DNA from: Fistularia commersonii | Taxonomy: Eukaryota > Chordata > Actinopteri > Syngnathiformes > Fistulariidae | DNA length: 64,000 bases | Assembly: GCA_037954325.1 (NCBI GenBank) | Contig: JBBMNZ010000035.1 | Location: forward strand, 8,455,001 to 8,519,000 | Direction of reading: 5' to 3' | In this document: piece by piece, positions 62,229-64,000 of the stretch | Layout: the number at the start of each line of letters is the position of its first letter | Numbering within the stretch: the stretch's first letter is position 1 | The notes under the pieces: model-generated | Databases searched by the model: none | Seen by the model: the letters and a program-made list of their open reading frames with translations, nothing else | What the model was told of the DNA's origin: nothing | Program-made: the position numbers and the translations under genes

Positions 62229-62612
62229 TTTTATTATGTTTTTTGACTTTGTTTAGAAAAGAGTTAGGAGAGCTGCCATAGACGGGGTCTGGATTTGCAA
62301 TATTTCGATGCATCTGAAGTTCCAATCGCCTATTAGGCAGTTGGAAGTATAAGACAGGAAACAGCAGGAACACTGAGGTTGACAATGCATTCATTGGATA
62401 TTAATAAAATGTATTTTGATAAAACAATCAAGGACAATGTTGTCAGTTGACCTGCAATCAAAACTTTTTTTTTTCTGGACGTAGACCCTAAATATTTGAT
62501 CTTAGGTATATGTACCTTGGGTCTTTCCTTAGGTTTCTATGGATTTTCAAATAATTTGTGGTGTCCGATTCTATGATGAGTATCTAATAGTTCAGTAACA
62601 AGCCAGAGTTGA

Positions 62613-62656
<44 letters not shown>

Positions 62657-64000
62657 GTTTTATTTAGCTGGGTTTGTAAAGATACTGTGTTATCAGTGTA
62701 CCTTTAAAATTCAAATATTGTTCTCATGACTGCCCTCTTCTGGCTAAATTTTGCCACTGTCGATGTAATGGCACCGATTTTCTCAGCCAACTCACAACTA
62801 TTAGTGAGGCTCTCCAACAACTTCCTGAATGTGCGTGTATGTCTGTGTATGTGTTTATTTCATTTTTTTATGCAGTTTGTTTTGCAGTCATTTAAGCATA
62901 CTTTTGAATAGTTTTTGTGCAACTATTTTTTTTTTCTTTATTTGGAAATTTCATTGCTAACTTCTGAGCTACGTTTATTTCCTTCATTTTTTTTTTTAGT
63001 TTTTGCACAGTACAAACCTATCCAGTAAGTGAAGTTACCATTTGGAAAAAGGAGCACAAGCTTGATTTAAAAAGTTTGGAACGTCAGCTGTCTTTACATG
63101 CTGAGTGTTCATTTATTTAGAAAAATGTAAATCTGTACGCTCAGCCAGAGATTCCAAGTTAGTATGTGCACACACATCTGCACTTTCTACTGCAGCGACT
63201 GCAATACTTAAGTATTTATAAGAACATAATAAACACAAGTTTTTGAAATATCTAAAATCAGATCACCAAACAAGAACATGATACAATGGACTAACATAAT
63301 CTCACCTTACATTACATAATTTTAATTATCATTGCATCTGTTCTTTGCAAAGACAGTACTTTGAATTCACAATGTTGTTAAAATGTTGCTCAGCCATGGG
63401 TCCGTTGTTGTTGTTTTTAATTATTTATTATTACAAGGTTTCTTTGCTTTTAATAAGTAAAATGAAACAGCTGGTGAAACATGTATAAATGTGGTTGTTA
63501 GAATGTCTGTCTGAAGAATGACGTTTCCAGTTATCCCACAGAAACTACCTAAATTTGGTGTGTTTTTTTTCTATTGACGTATTTTATGATACTACATAAC
63601 TGCAGGTGTTTCAATATTTCCTAGCAATTACACTTGTAGCCCAAACTTTCTACTCATTTATGTATTTCTTTTTCCAACTCACCTGGAGATATGGTACCCG
63701 AGACTGGTGACGGGATTAGTAAGAACACAGCAATATTTTAGATTGAAACATTCATGCGTTCTTTGGGAAATGTGTGTTGTGGTGAAACGGCGGCTCTTAC
63801 TCGCACCCCGTGAGATTTACGCGACACCAAATGTTTTAGTAGCTGATTAGCTTCACTCTCGGAAATACACGGCATGTTTTCTCGCTTGTGTTGTTCCTTT
63901 TTACCTGCTTGAGCCCCTGCCAGCCGTGTCGAGGGGTCACAGCCCTGCCTAAGGCAGTGCGAGCAGCACGACATTATTGTGCTGTTGCACGCACGCACAC
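62229..64000. other. Downstream region, no gene recognised
   Basis: AT-rich sequence with a TA repeat at 62619-62653, T-tracts, further AATAAA hexamers at 62403 and 63228, and only short ORFs without family resemblance. It may include a longer rptor 3' UTR isoform. Confidence 0.5.
62619..62653. repeat. (TA)n microsatellite
   Basis: About 17 TA units. Confidence 0.93.

Noticed and set aside
63738..63998. 86-codon ORF on the - strand at the window end as the next gene
   Set aside because: No domain or homologue recognised and no splice context visible.

Overview
The window is vertebrate genomic DNA, most likely from a ray-finned (teleost) fish. Evidence for this is large introns with GT-AG splice sites, many CA/GT microsatellites, and a repeat load typical of teleosts: Tc1/mariner-type MITEs, hAT elements, and LINE fragments with a GGATGGATG-type or AAGAAGAAG-type tail. 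I cannot name the species. Nothing looks prokaryotic: there are no operons, ribosome binding sites or CRISPR arrays.

One gene explains almost everything that is conserved. It is the 3' two thirds of rptor (Raptor, the substrate-recruiting scaffold subunit of mTORC1) on the + strand. I resolve 25 constitutive coding exons from 2019 to the stop codon at 59948-59950. They total 2863 coding bases, chain in phase without a break, and encode about 953 residues that correspond to human Raptor from about residue 380 to its C-terminus (1335). The N-terminal caspase-like domain and the promoter lie upstream of the window. Exons 1-9 (2019-18856) encode the HEAT/armadillo region. Exons 10-15 (21660-34046) encode the end of that region and the phospho-regulated linker. 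Exons 16-25 (36757-59950) encode the linker end and the seven-bladed WD40 propeller. A 3' UTR follows, containing a large UG/UGAG repeat and probably ending near 62.2 kb.

The most interesting signal is an extra 48-nt, phase-symmetric exon at 47906-47953, inside the 11-kb intron between exons 19 and 20. It would insert 16 residues (GLARRVSIYLDRSKQG) near WD40 blades 2/3 and carries an RRVS basophilic-kinase motif. The same tetrapeptide occurs at this fish's counterpart of human Ser791, a reported PKA site. A second unusual point is exon 12, which uses a GC donor (AAG|GCAAGT), lies behind a 33-T tract and is followed by a long GT/GTGC repeat.

The introns hold the repeats. These are four near-identical ~350-bp Tc1/mariner-like MITEs; a 785-bp hAT derivative with a perfect 8-bp target duplication and a remnant BED-finger ORF; two further hAT-type non-autonomous elements; an internally deleted LINE (+); a decayed antisense LINE interrupted by a TA-flanked MITE; LINE 3'-end scraps; and many microsatellites, several directly next to splice sites.
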